Program-made: the position numbers and the translations under genes
In this document: one piece after another, positions 36,376 through 44,282 of the stretch
Numbering within the stretch: position 1 is the first letter of the stretch
How the letters are laid out: each line of letters begins with the position of its first letter
The notes under the pieces: model-generated
Told to the model about the DNA's origin: nothing
Database searches by the model: none
The model's input: the letters and a program-made list of their open reading frames with translations, nothing else
NCBI RefSeq assembly: GCF_017873435.1
Contig: NZ_JAGGKG010000008.1
Span: 62,001-126,000, forward strand
Source: Paenibacillus turicensis
GTDB lineage: Bacteria > Bacillota > Bacilli > Paenibacillales > Paenibacillaceae
Direction of reading: 5' to 3'
DNA length: 64,000 nucleotides

Positions 36376-36408
36376 AGGCATGAGTCAGTAGGATAGTAAC
36401 TCATGCCT
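36376..36408. terminator. Hairpin between convergent genes
   Basis: AGGCATGAGT (36376-36385) pairs perfectly with ACTCATGCCT (36399-36408). T-runs are weak, but it sits between two convergent units. Confidence 0.55.
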
Positions 36409-36459
36409 ATAGCGTGCTAGTTCTTTTTCCTTTTAATGCATCACATAACACATATGCTC

Positions 36460-36549
36460 TTAATTAAAGTGAGCATCACCAAGCTTCTCAACAGCATCTT
36501 TCATCAGGGAGATCAGAAGCTCTGGATCAGTGGATTTTCCTCCAGACGC
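36460..36549 (-). pseudogene. C-terminal remnant of a second polysaccharide deacetylase
   Basis: Reading on the reverse strand immediately after the stop of the intact deacetylase gene, an open stretch of about 29 codons gives ASGGKSTDPELLISLMKDA and then VEKLGDAH before a stop. It is a close match to residues of the intact protein (NAGGKSNNPDLQLSLMKHA, EEKLDG). No start exists. This is the tail of a paralogue left when two adjacent copies recombined or one was deleted. Confidence 0.7.
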
Positions 36550-37635
36550 TTAGTTGATGTGAGTTATATTATGTTTTCTTTTCCTGAGTAATCTCCATCC
36601 ATACCCTAACCATAGGATAAAAACAACGCCTAAGACAAGCAAAGACTTCGTTATATAAGTATCATAATCCTCGTTGTATTGAACACCGTCAAGCTTCTCT
36701 TCCGCGTGTTTCATAAGAGAGAGCTGTAAGTCAGGATTATTGGACTTCCCACCAGCATTAACTCGAAAACCGTTGGTTTGTCCCGGTTTATTTATCCCCA
36801 TCTTAACCGTAAAAGTGATATCAATTCCCAACTCTTTACTTATATTCAGAAGAGGTTTAGAAAACAGTCCATAAGGAAAAGCAAGCACATAGTTTTGTAC
36901 ACCTAGCTTCTGTTGTAGCATATCATTTGCCTGCTTAAGGTCGTTAGTAATACGTAGCTCGTATTCTGCTTCTGTTTCTTTCCGATTCTTATCCTTTAGG
37001 TACATTGGACCCGCAAGCATTGAGTTTTTTTTAGAGCCTGAAGCATTAGATTTTGCATACTCGTGAGAATCATAGGTATGACTGAAGAAATCAAACCCAT
37101 TTTCATGCATGATCTGAACTTGCTCCCAGGTTAATTTCTTCATACCAATATGCTTTGGATTATCAAGTGTATTGACAATAAGGAAGCTAGAGGCAGGAGC
37201 CTGATACTTCTGGAGGAGTGGATAAGCATATTTATAAAATGATTCATAACCGTCATCGAAAGTAAGCAGTACCGCATTGTCAGGGACAGATGCCCCATGC
37301 AATATGAAATCTCTGTATTGACTCATGGAAATCCAGTGAAAGTTATTAGCTTGCATAAGCTCTAATTGCTTTTCAAAATTAGCGACAGATAATGTCGTAG
37401 AGTCCTCGGGTGTAGGACTAATATTGTGATACATCAACACTAGGACACGATTTTTATAGTAAATCCCGTTGGGATTGTTTGCTTCGGGTTTTAAACCATC
37501 ATATGGCGATGTAGCCGTCCATTTCTTAATAATAGGAATTTTATGTTGGTATCGTTGAATTACGAAATAACCACATACAACTGTAGTTATCACTAAAAGG
37601 GCAGATAATAAAATGAATTTGCTATTTTTAAACAT
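36550..37635 (-). CDS. Membrane-anchored polysaccharide deacetylase
   Basis: 361 aa. One N-terminal span (LLSALLVITTVVCGYFVI), an outer NodB-type domain and, unusually, a second span at about 332-349 with a basic tail (RLLRKRKH), so both ends are in the cytosol. Catalytic motifs: VLMYHNISP, LTFDDGYES (motif 1, with the metal/base Asp pair), SHTYDSHEY (motif 2) and FPYGLF. The family removes acetyl groups from N-acetylglucosamine in wall or exopolysaccharides (PgaB/IcaB-like with the VLMYH start). Substrate not determinable. A remnant of a paralogue lies directly downstream. Confidence 0.87.
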   Translation of the reverse strand: MFKNSKFILLSALLVITTVVCGYFVIQRYQHKIPIIKKWTATSPYDGLKPEANNPNGIYYKNRVLVLMYHNISPTPEDSTTLSVANFEKQLELMQANNFHWISMSQYRDFILHGASVPDNAVLLTFDDGYESFYKYAYPLLQKYQAPASSFLIVNTLDNPKHIGMKKLTWEQVQIMHENGFDFFSHTYDSHEYAKSNASGSKKNSMLAGPMYLKDKNRKETEAEYELRITNDLKQANDMLQQKLGVQNYVLAFPYGLFSKPLLNISKELGIDITFTVKMGINKPGQTNGFRVNAGGKSNNPDLQLSLMKHAEEKLDGVQYNEDYDTYITKSLLVLGVVFILWLGYGWRLLRKRKHNITHIN

Positions 37636-37699
37636 GCTGTCGCCTCACTACATAAGATAATATTAAAACTGTAAAATATGAACATATGTAATGATTGTA

Positions 37700-37918
37700 C
37701 TATATATTGGAATAGTTAACACCTATCATGTTATATAAATAGTTGCTTTCACTTCCACCAAATGAACTACTAAGGTAAGTGAGTAGAATCGCATTAAGTA
37801 AAGACAAGAAGCTAAGTGTAAGACTAAAATCATTTAATTTGTTATTACTCTTAACGGCAATACCTAAACAAAGAAATAAGAGGCAGATTGCAGTAACAAA
37901 AAAACTGAGTATTCCCAT
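37700..37918 (-). CDS. Small membrane protein
   Basis: 72 aa with two spans (3-22 and 35-50) and a Ser/Gly/Asn-rich end (SSSFGGSESNYL). AGGAGG precedes the start on the reverse strand. Unknown family; it lies between the lipoprotein gene and the deacetylase on the same strand and may be cotranscribed. Confidence 0.55.
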   Translation of the reverse strand: MGILSFFVTAICLLFLCLGIAVKSNNKLNDFSLTLSFLSLLNAILLTYLSSSFGGSESNYLYNMIGVNYSNI

Positions 37919-37953
37919 TAAAACCTCCTAAAGTAAGTAATTTTGTTGGTTGT

Positions 37954-38304
37954 TTATTCAGTTACATTTAACTCAAATACCTTATAAATACGATCATCTA
38001 TTTTTGCAAAAAGTTTATTTTCATCAAGTTGATATATTTCTGTCCCGATCGCTAATTCATTTGCTATTATTTCCTCATTAGAATACTCATGATCAGGTGG
38101 AAATTTGTTATTTAAAATCTTTGTTGTAACTCTACTGACTTTTGGGAAGTCATAAAATTGAATCTGCGCAGTGCCTTCCATTCCTATATATACTTGTTGT
38201 TTGTAAATTAAAATAGAAGGTTCGGAGGTTTCAACGTCACTGTTACATCCTGAAATGGTTATCATTGAGCAGATAAGAATGAAATACATCATCGTTTTTT
38301 GCAT
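37954..38304 (-). CDS. Small lipoprotein of unknown function
   Basis: About 116 aa from the ATG at 38304, seven bases after AAGGAG; the longer frame covers that site. Signal peptide with lipobox ITISGC, mature part of about 95 residues (ILIYKQQVYIGMEGTAQIQF, RIYKVFELNVTE), probably a small beta domain. No family recognised. It follows the next gene upstream on the same strand by 51 bp. Confidence 0.65.
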   Translation of the reverse strand: MQKTMMYFILICSMITISGCNSDVETSEPSILIYKQQVYIGMEGTAQIQFYDFPKVSRVTTKILNNKFPPDHEYSNEEIIANELAIGTEIYQLDENKLFAKIDDRIYKVFELNVTE

Positions 38305-38355
38305 TGTATGACTCCTTGGCTTAGAAAATTTCATTGCAGTAATTGAGCAGTATCT

Positions 38356-39021
38356 TTATTTATCCAGTATATCGCTTAGTTTATCTAAGTTATGATCTTT
38401 AAGAAACTGTAAACTCGTTTCCTCAAGTACCTTTAATGCTTCCGTCCACACAGGATCAGATGCTTGGAGTGCATATTCATCTTTTGCATATTGATCTTTA
38501 AAATGGCCAAGTTCGTTAAATAATTTTGTTTTATGAAATAAAGCATTAATTAATTGCGAATTATATTGACGGAAAGTAGTAATAATATATCGGTTCTCAT
38601 TACTAATGGGTTGGGAAGGATCAATTTTACTATCAAAATATGCACTGATTGTGGTTAGGGACTTTCTTAAACTACTAGGTGTATATTCATCAATATAACC
38701 CATCTCATAACTTAATGTTTCAAGCCTAGGGAGGATTGATTGGATATTTTCACTCCGATAAGTTAGTGCAAAGGCTTCTGTTTTAGATCCATCATAGCCA
38801 TAATTTTTGGTGAATTTATTATCAATCAGGATAGTGCGAAAAAGGACTTCACTTTGTATTAGATCTTCTCTAATGCTATTGAAATCTTGTCTTAATTGTT
38901 GGGAAATATAGTTTTTGTAATGTGTTTTTGATTGGTGTTCATAATAAACATATGCTAGTAAACAAATGATGGTAATACCTGCGATGAGGGTAATGTAATG
39001 TTTATAAATGAGCTGTTTCAA
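38356..39021 (-). CDS. Membrane-anchored helical protein of unknown function
   Basis: 221 aa from a TTG at 39021, preceded by AAGGGGG. One N-terminal span (ITLIAGITIICLLAYVYYEH), then about 190 outer residues, almost all helical and charged (ISQQLRQDFNSIREDLI). The size and layout resemble four-helix sensor modules, but there is no kinase or signalling domain. It follows the first HTH-TPR regulator gene by about 200 bp on the same strand and may be its target or unrelated. Confidence 0.6.
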   Translation of the reverse strand: MKQLIYKHYITLIAGITIICLLAYVYYEHQSKTHYKNYISQQLRQDFNSIREDLIQSEVLFRTILIDNKFTKNYGYDGSKTEAFALTYRSENIQSILPRLETLSYEMGYIDEYTPSSLRKSLTTISAYFDSKIDPSQPISNENRYIITTFRQYNSQLINALFHKTKLFNELGHFKDQYAKDEYALQASDPVWTEALKVLEETSLQFLKDHNLDKLSDILDK

Positions 39022-39219
39022 TGTAATCCCCCTTGTTAGGAAAGCATTAATTCCATTTAGGAAAGCTAACCTTCCTCTAAAGTAACTTTTAACTCATTTT
39101 GTTCAAATCTTTTTTTAATAACCACAGTCCACACCAAGCTTTGACTTGCTTGTAAAACTGTTGCTTCTTTCCTGACTCCATTTTTAAATTCAACTTTTTT
39201 ATATACTTTTTAGTTTAAC

Positions 39220-40584
39220 TCAGGGTTGTTTACTCATTTCCAACACATCACCCATCAGATTTTTAAACTTTTCATTTCCTACATAATCCTTATTTTGTAG
39301 ACTAATTTCAAAAATAGCCATAATACATTTTAGTTTAATATCCTTACTATTGATCTTAATCGCAGATTCTAGACTGTCTATAATATAACGAACGCCTGTA
39401 TCTAAATGCCCTTTATTTAAATAATAAATGCCCAATTCTCTTAGAAGGTTGGAGTATCTTTCTAAAGTGACTTGATTAGAGATTGTTGATATTTTGGTTT
39501 GCTGAGGTTTAAAGGATAGATGTTCTTTGAAGCGTTCAATAATGTTATCTACGTCTAGTTTGAACTTATTAGCAACTATGATAATATGATATATTCCTAA
39601 AAATTTCTCATGTTCCAGTGTACTGATGTATTCTACATAGTCAGGTAATACTTCAATTTTTCCATCCCTTAACTGATATAATAAGCGATTAGCCTCTGCC
39701 CATTCCTGAAATAGTTCAATAATTTTTAATTCTTCGGAAGTAGGGCTATTCACCCATTCAGTATTGGTATACATATCAATATATTTTAATCCTTCTTTAT
39801 ATTGTTGAAATTCAAATTGAACGTGAGCTAATTCCAAATATGCATACAAGATATAAAATATTATTGGTCTATTGTTTTTTAAATTGACGCTACCTTCACC
39901 AAATAGCGTATATTGTTTAGATGACTTTTCTAATAAGGTTTGGGCATACTGCTTTACGTTTGTCCATCTTGAAAGAGATATATTTATATTTATTAACTTA
40001 TGAATTGCTTCCAATTGATACCCTTCCTCTAACCGTTCCACATAAGGCTCAAATTGAGTAACAAGCAATAAGTTGTTTTCCATATCATCATTTAACTTCA
40101 ACGTAAACAATCTATATTGGCATAAAGCCAGTCTCTCTGAATGTTGATTCCGTTCAGTTTCTGCAATTCCTTGATAGAGTTTGATCGCTGCTTCCTTTTT
40201 TCCTTGAATAAAAAAATGCTCCGCCATATCAAATAGCAGAGGGATATAATTTAGATTTTCCAATGAAAGCTGTAATATTTGCTCAATTTCGTCGAGCTTG
40301 TTTAACTCAGCACATCTTAATAGTAACGGTCGCAGCCTTCGCCAATCCATGGTTCCTTGTTCGAAATTCTCAGTAATATATAAACTATAAAAGTGACCTT
40401 GTTCTAACCCCATACCTGCTGTAACTTGATCTAGTTGTTTAACTGAAATTGATCGCTTACCATTAATAATGTTGCTAAGTGCACCTACATTCATTTGAAT
40501 GGAATCCGCAAACTTATTCATAGTTAACTGATGATTGTGTAAAAAATGCTGAATAAAAGAAGGAATCGATGATATAGAATTCAA
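39220..40584 (-). CDS. HTH-TPR (RRNPP-like) regulator, paralogue 1
   Basis: 454 aa from a TTG at 40584, six bases after GAGGTG; all four paralogues share this start layout. Residues about 15-70 are an Xre-type helix-turn-helix (LTMNKFADSIQMNVGALSNI, then KRSISVKQLD), and the rest is a helical tetratricopeptide-like superhelix (DEIEQILQLSLENLNYIPLL, GIYYLNKGHLDTGVRYIIDS). This is the plan of Rgg/PlcR/NprR-type regulators, which bind short imported peptides. Close to the other three copies and preceded by a spo0E-like gene. Target genes unknown; the spo0E neighbour suggests a link to sporulation timing. Confidence 0.82.
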   Translation of the reverse strand: MNSISSIPSFIQHFLHNHQLTMNKFADSIQMNVGALSNIINGKRSISVKQLDQVTAGMGLEQGHFYSLYITENFEQGTMDWRRLRPLLLRCAELNKLDEIEQILQLSLENLNYIPLLFDMAEHFFIQGKKEAAIKLYQGIAETERNQHSERLALCQYRLFTLKLNDDMENNLLLVTQFEPYVERLEEGYQLEAIHKLININISLSRWTNVKQYAQTLLEKSSKQYTLFGEGSVNLKNNRPIIFYILYAYLELAHVQFEFQQYKEGLKYIDMYTNTEWVNSPTSEELKIIELFQEWAEANRLLYQLRDGKIEVLPDYVEYISTLEHEKFLGIYHIIIVANKFKLDVDNIIERFKEHLSFKPQQTKISTISNQVTLERYSNLLRELGIYYLNKGHLDTGVRYIIDSLESAIKINSKDIKLKCIMAIFEISLQNKDYVGNEKFKNLMGDVLEMSKQP

Positions 40585-40666
40585 GGGAACCACCTCTATT
40601 ACTATAAATGCTATAAATAAATTTTTAATTTTTAGAAATAAGGAAAAAGAGGATTATTTATTTGAA

Positions 40667-40843
40667 CTAACATGTTTGTTTAAGCTTAAAGCGTTGTCGG
40701 TTATATTGGTTAATGAGTTCATCGAGCACCATAGATTGTTGAATGACTTCGGGGTGAATGAGCGAACCACATTCTACTTCGATGTCATATAATTGTTGCC
40801 TAGCTTGTTCTATTTTATATTTTAGAAAATCGCAAGAATCCAT
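40667..40843 (-). CDS. Spo0E-like aspartyl-phosphate phosphatase
   Basis: 58 aa from the ATG at 40843, eight bases after GGGAGG. A two-helix hairpin (LKYKIEQARQQLYDI, then VIQQSMVLDELINQYNR) with the Spo0E motif SxxLD, here SMVLD, before the second half. Members remove phosphate from Spo0A~P and delay sporulation; related YnzD and YisI do the same. It lies between regulator paralogues 2 and 1 on the same strand, and a decayed copy sits at the matching place between paralogues 3 and 2. Confidence 0.85.
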   Translation of the reverse strand: MDSCDFLKYKIEQARQQLYDIEVECGSLIHPEVIQQSMVLDELINQYNRQRFKLKQTC

Positions 40844-40926
40844 ATATAACACCTCCCTTTATGTAATATTTTAGGATATATTGGCATAAAGTGGGTTAAA
40901 TACAGAAATGCAATAGGATAAAATAA

Positions 40927-42291
40927 TTAAGACTTTCTGCTTACCTCTAGTACTTCATTCATGAGGTTTTTAAAGGTTGGAGTAGCCGTATATTTTTCAT
41001 GCTGTAGGCTAATTTCAAAGATAGCCGTAATGCACTTTAATTTTGTGTTTTTATTGTTAATTTTGATTGCTGATTCTAGGCTTTGAATAACGTACTGGAT
41101 ACCTATATCCAATTGACCTTTGTTTAAATAATAAATACCTAATTCTCGTAAAATGTTGGAGTATCGTTCTATTGCAACTTGCTCCATTATTTTAGAAATT
41201 TGATTTACTTGCTTTTTAAATGATAATTCTAATTGGAAAGTTGAAAGAATATCATCTATATTTAGATTATATTTATTTGCTGCTATGATAATATAATACA
41301 TTCCGATGAACTGTTCGTTTTCTCTTGGATTTATATATTCTACATATTTAGATAAGACCTCAACATGCCCTGCCATGAGTTGATATAACAGTCGATTCGC
41401 GTTAGCCCATTCTTGGAATTGTTGTAATATTACTTTTTCCTCAATGTTCGGCTCAGATACCCAGTCTACATCAGTATACATTTTTATGTAATTCAAAGCC
41501 TGATCATATTCCTCCAATTGAAAATAAGCATCGCCTAATGATAAATAGGAATACAAAATATAAAAAACTAATGGTCTACTATTGTTTTTATTTTCGTTAG
41601 TTTTGCGGAATAGCCTATACTGTGTAGTCGCTTTCTCTAATAACTTTTTTGCATTGTCTTTTAATGCTTTCCATCTAGAGAGTGAACCGTTCGTGTTTAT
41701 TAAATAATGAAAGGCTTCTAACTGATAAGTTTCCTCTAGTCTCTCTGCATAAGGCTCGAACCGAGTAACAAGCAATAAATTGTTTTCCTGATCGTCATTT
41801 AAACGTAGCACAAATAATCTATATTGACATAAAGCTAATCGCTCTGAATGTTGATTTTTTTCACTTTCAGCAATACCTTCATAAAGCAAAATTGCAGCAT
41901 CATTTTTTCCCTCGTTAAAAAAAAGCTCTGCTATATCAAATAGCAAAGGAATGTAGGTAAGATTATCAAGTGTGAGCTGTACAATGCGGTGTATATCCTC
42001 CAACCTATGTAAGTTAGCACATCTTTTTAAGAGTGGTTTTATCTTTCGCCAATCCATAACTGCTTGATCAAAAATTGCAGTAATATAGAAACTATAAAAG
42101 TAACTTTCTTCTAACCCCATACCTGCTGTAATTTGGTCTAGTTGCTTTAACGAAATTGAGCGCTTCCCACTTATTATATTGCTAAGTGCGCCTACGTTCA
42201 TTCCAATGGAGTCTGCAAATTTATTCATGGATAAGTGGTTATTTTCTAAAAAATGTTGAATCAAGGTTGGAATAGACGATACGGAATCCAA
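40927..42291 (-). CDS. HTH-TPR (RRNPP-like) regulator, paralogue 2
   Basis: 454 aa from a TTG at 42291, six bases after AGAGGTG. Xre-type helix-turn-helix (LSMNKFADSIGMNVGALSNI, KRSISLKQLD) then the same peptide-sensor-like helical repeats as paralogues 1, 3 and 4 (LYEGIAESEKNQHSERLALC). DNA and protein are most like paralogue 3; a stretch of the coding sequence near 41880-42020 is almost identical to 43440-43570. The spo0E-like gene follows 83 bp downstream, probably in one transcript. Confidence 0.82.
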   Translation of the reverse strand: MDSVSSIPTLIQHFLENNHLSMNKFADSIGMNVGALSNIISGKRSISLKQLDQITAGMGLEESYFYSFYITAIFDQAVMDWRKIKPLLKRCANLHRLEDIHRIVQLTLDNLTYIPLLFDIAELFFNEGKNDAAILLYEGIAESEKNQHSERLALCQYRLFVLRLNDDQENNLLLVTRFEPYAERLEETYQLEAFHYLINTNGSLSRWKALKDNAKKLLEKATTQYRLFRKTNENKNNSRPLVFYILYSYLSLGDAYFQLEEYDQALNYIKMYTDVDWVSEPNIEEKVILQQFQEWANANRLLYQLMAGHVEVLSKYVEYINPRENEQFIGMYYIIIAANKYNLNIDDILSTFQLELSFKKQVNQISKIMEQVAIERYSNILRELGIYYLNKGQLDIGIQYVIQSLESAIKINNKNTKLKCITAIFEISLQHEKYTATPTFKNLMNEVLEVSRKS

Positions 42292-42324
42292 GGACAACAC
42301 CTCTATATATTATAATTACTAAGA

Positions 42325-42427
42325 ATTAATTAGCTTATTAGGCATCATAGATTATTGGATGACTTTTGGATGAATGACGTGGATGTCATGTAATTATTGT
42401 CTAACGTATTCTATATAACCCCACCTT
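42325..42427 (-). pseudogene. Decayed spo0E-like gene
   Basis: The gap between paralogues 3 and 2 aligns with the intact spo0E-like gene: the ribosome-site region GGTGGGGTTATAT, then TAGACAATAATTACATGACATC, cut here to TAGACAATAATTACATGACA, and a tail CAATAATCTATGATGC matching CAACAATCTATGGTGC. The start codon region and an internal block are deleted, and frames are broken. It shows that the regulator and spo0E genes were duplicated as a unit and one spo0E copy then decayed. Confidence 0.72.
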
Positions 42428-42494
42428 TTTATGTAATATTTTAAAATAAAATTTCATAAAGTAGGTTAATATGGAAAAATTATGGAGAAAGTAA

Positions 42495-43859
42495 TTATGA
42501 CTTTTTACTTATCTCTAGTAAATCACTCATAAGGTTTTTAAAATTTGGATTAGTCGTATACTCTTCATGCTGTAGACTAATTTTAAAGATTGCGGTGAGA
42601 CATTTTATTTTTGTGTTGTTATTGTTAATCTTAATGGCATATTCAAGACTATCTATGATGTAGCGTATACCTGTATCCAATTGACCGTTGTTAAGATAAT
42701 AGATCGCTAATTGCCTGGAAAAATCAGCATTCTGATTAGAAGTTACTTGCTGATTTGTTTTGCTAAAGAGTGTTTCATAATTTTTAATTTGTAAATAATC
42801 AGAAAATCTGTTTAATATATTATCTATATTAATTTTATACTCATTAGCAACTATTATTATAGTGTAAATTCCCATAGATATTTCATTTTCGTTAGTAGTC
42901 ATGTAGTTTATATATTCAGGCATTACATCAATTTGTCCAGCCATTAATTGATATACGTAACGATTCCCTACTGCCCAGCTCTCAAATTGTTCTATAATAT
43001 GCTTATCTTCCTCATCTGGACTAGTGACCCAAGTAGCATCAGCATACATTTGAACATATTCAAGTGCTTTAGAATGTTGCTTTAAATGAAAGTAAGCATC
43101 CCCAAGTTCCAGATAAGCATACAGTATATAAAATATTAAGGGATTATTGGTTTTTCTATCACTATTATTACTGCCAAACATATTATACTGTTTTAAAGCT
43201 TTGTTTAATAATTTGTGTGCATTAAGTTCAACTTTATCCCACTTGCACAAAGAGATGTTTATATTTAACAATTTATTAATTGCATCCAATTGATAATCCT
43301 CATTTAGTCTCTCTACATAAGTCTCAAACTGAGTTGCAAGTATCAAATTGTGTTCCTGATCGTCATTAAGTTGCAGGCAAAACATTCTATATTGACATAG
43401 GGCTAATCGCTCTGAATGCTGACTTCGTTCACTTTCAGCAATGCCTTTATAAAGCAAAATTGCAGCATCATTTTTTCCCTCGTTAAAAAAAAGCTCTGCT
43501 ATATCAAATAGCAAAGGAATGTAGGTAAGATTATCAAGTGTGAGCTGTACAATGCGGTGTATTTCCTCTAACCTATGTAAGTCAGCACATCTTTTTAAGA
43601 GTGGTTTTATTTTTCGCCAATCCATAATTTCTTGGTCAAAAATTTCAGTAATATAGAAACTATAGAAGTAACCTTCATCTAACCCCATACCTGCTGTAAT
43701 CTGGTCTAGCTGCTTTACTGAAATTGAGCGCTTCCCACTTATAATATTGCTAAGTGCGCCTACGTTCATTCCAATGGAGTCTGCAAATTTATTCATGGAT
43801 AGGTGGTTTTGTTTAAGAAAGTCTAGTACTAGTGTGTGAATGGTAGGTATAGAGTTCAA
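42495..43859 (-). CDS. HTH-TPR (RRNPP-like) regulator, paralogue 3
   Basis: 454 aa from a TTG at 43859 after AGAGGTG. Helix-turn-helix near-identical to paralogue 2 (LSMNKFADSIGMNVGALSNI), then helical repeats; the C-terminal third resembles paralogue 4 more (DKVELNAHKLLNKALKQYNM vs DRVEQNAQKLLNKALKQYKL), so the gene looks mosaic between its neighbours. No intact spo0E follows it, only the remnant. Same inferred role: DNA binding controlled by a short peptide. Confidence 0.82.
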   Translation of the reverse strand: MNSIPTIHTLVLDFLKQNHLSMNKFADSIGMNVGALSNIISGKRSISVKQLDQITAGMGLDEGYFYSFYITEIFDQEIMDWRKIKPLLKRCADLHRLEEIHRIVQLTLDNLTYIPLLFDIAELFFNEGKNDAAILLYKGIAESERSQHSERLALCQYRMFCLQLNDDQEHNLILATQFETYVERLNEDYQLDAINKLLNINISLCKWDKVELNAHKLLNKALKQYNMFGSNNSDRKTNNPLIFYILYAYLELGDAYFHLKQHSKALEYVQMYADATWVTSPDEEDKHIIEQFESWAVGNRYVYQLMAGQIDVMPEYINYMTTNENEISMGIYTIIIVANEYKINIDNILNRFSDYLQIKNYETLFSKTNQQVTSNQNADFSRQLAIYYLNNGQLDTGIRYIIDSLEYAIKINNNNTKIKCLTAIFKISLQHEEYTTNPNFKNLMSDLLEISKKS

Positions 43860-44003
43860 GAGTTACACCTCTCTTAAATCTATTCTTATTATTAATAATG
43901 TTTTCTATTATATAATATTTTAATAGTTATTATCATATAAATGCAGCCGTTTTTTATTGCAATTAATCCAGAAAAGAGATTTAAACAGCTTCAACTATAA
44001 ATC

Positions 44004-44047
44004 AGCCCGAACTATTATATGGAATGAATTCCGTATTAGTTCGGGCT
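44004..44047 (-). terminator. Terminator after the peptide gene
   Basis: AGCCCGAACTA (44004-44014) pairs perfectly with TAGTTCGGGCT (44037-44047). It lies 70 bp beyond the peptide stop and would end the paralogue 4/peptide transcript. Confidence 0.72.
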
Positions 44048-44114
44048 ATTACATTAAGGAAAGTATAATTATATGCATATAATACATACAAATTAAAACA
44101 ATATTTTCAATTGT

Positions 44115-44282
44115 TTATTTGCTTCCGCCACTTCCTCCTCCATGCGAAAAGAGAATGTTAATAATGTTTGATTGATTCGTTGTGTCTCTAACCTCAGTCT
44201 TTTCAGTGAAATTAAGCGAATTAATTAACAAGAAGGAAGAAGCACCAACAATAAAAATAGTCTTAGCCCAATTTCTTCTCAT
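44115..44282 (-). CDS. Candidate signalling-peptide precursor (55 aa, Phr-like)
   Basis: A 55-codon frame begins at the ATG at 44282, overlapping the last 20 bp of paralogue 4 in another frame, with AGAGGTG about ten bases upstream. The N-terminus is a basic-hydrophobic export signal (MRRNWAKTIFIVGASSFLL), the middle is polar (EKTEVRDTTNQSN), and the end is LFSHGGGSGGSK. Overlap of receptor and peptide genes, the export signal and a short C-terminal peptide are the marks of Rap-Phr, NprR-NprX and PlcR-PapR pairs. The mature peptide, probably within the last 5-12 residues, and its recognition by paralogue 4 are inference. Confidence 0.68.
   Translation of the reverse strand: MRRNWAKTIFIVGASSFLLINSLNFTEKTEVRDTTNQSNIINILFSHGGGSGGSK

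Noticed and set aside
39022..39219. Small ORF after regulator paralogue 1 as another signalling peptide
   Set aside because: The 30-codon ATG frame (MESGKKQQFYKQ) has no export signal and no ribosome site; a longer frame lacks any start codon.
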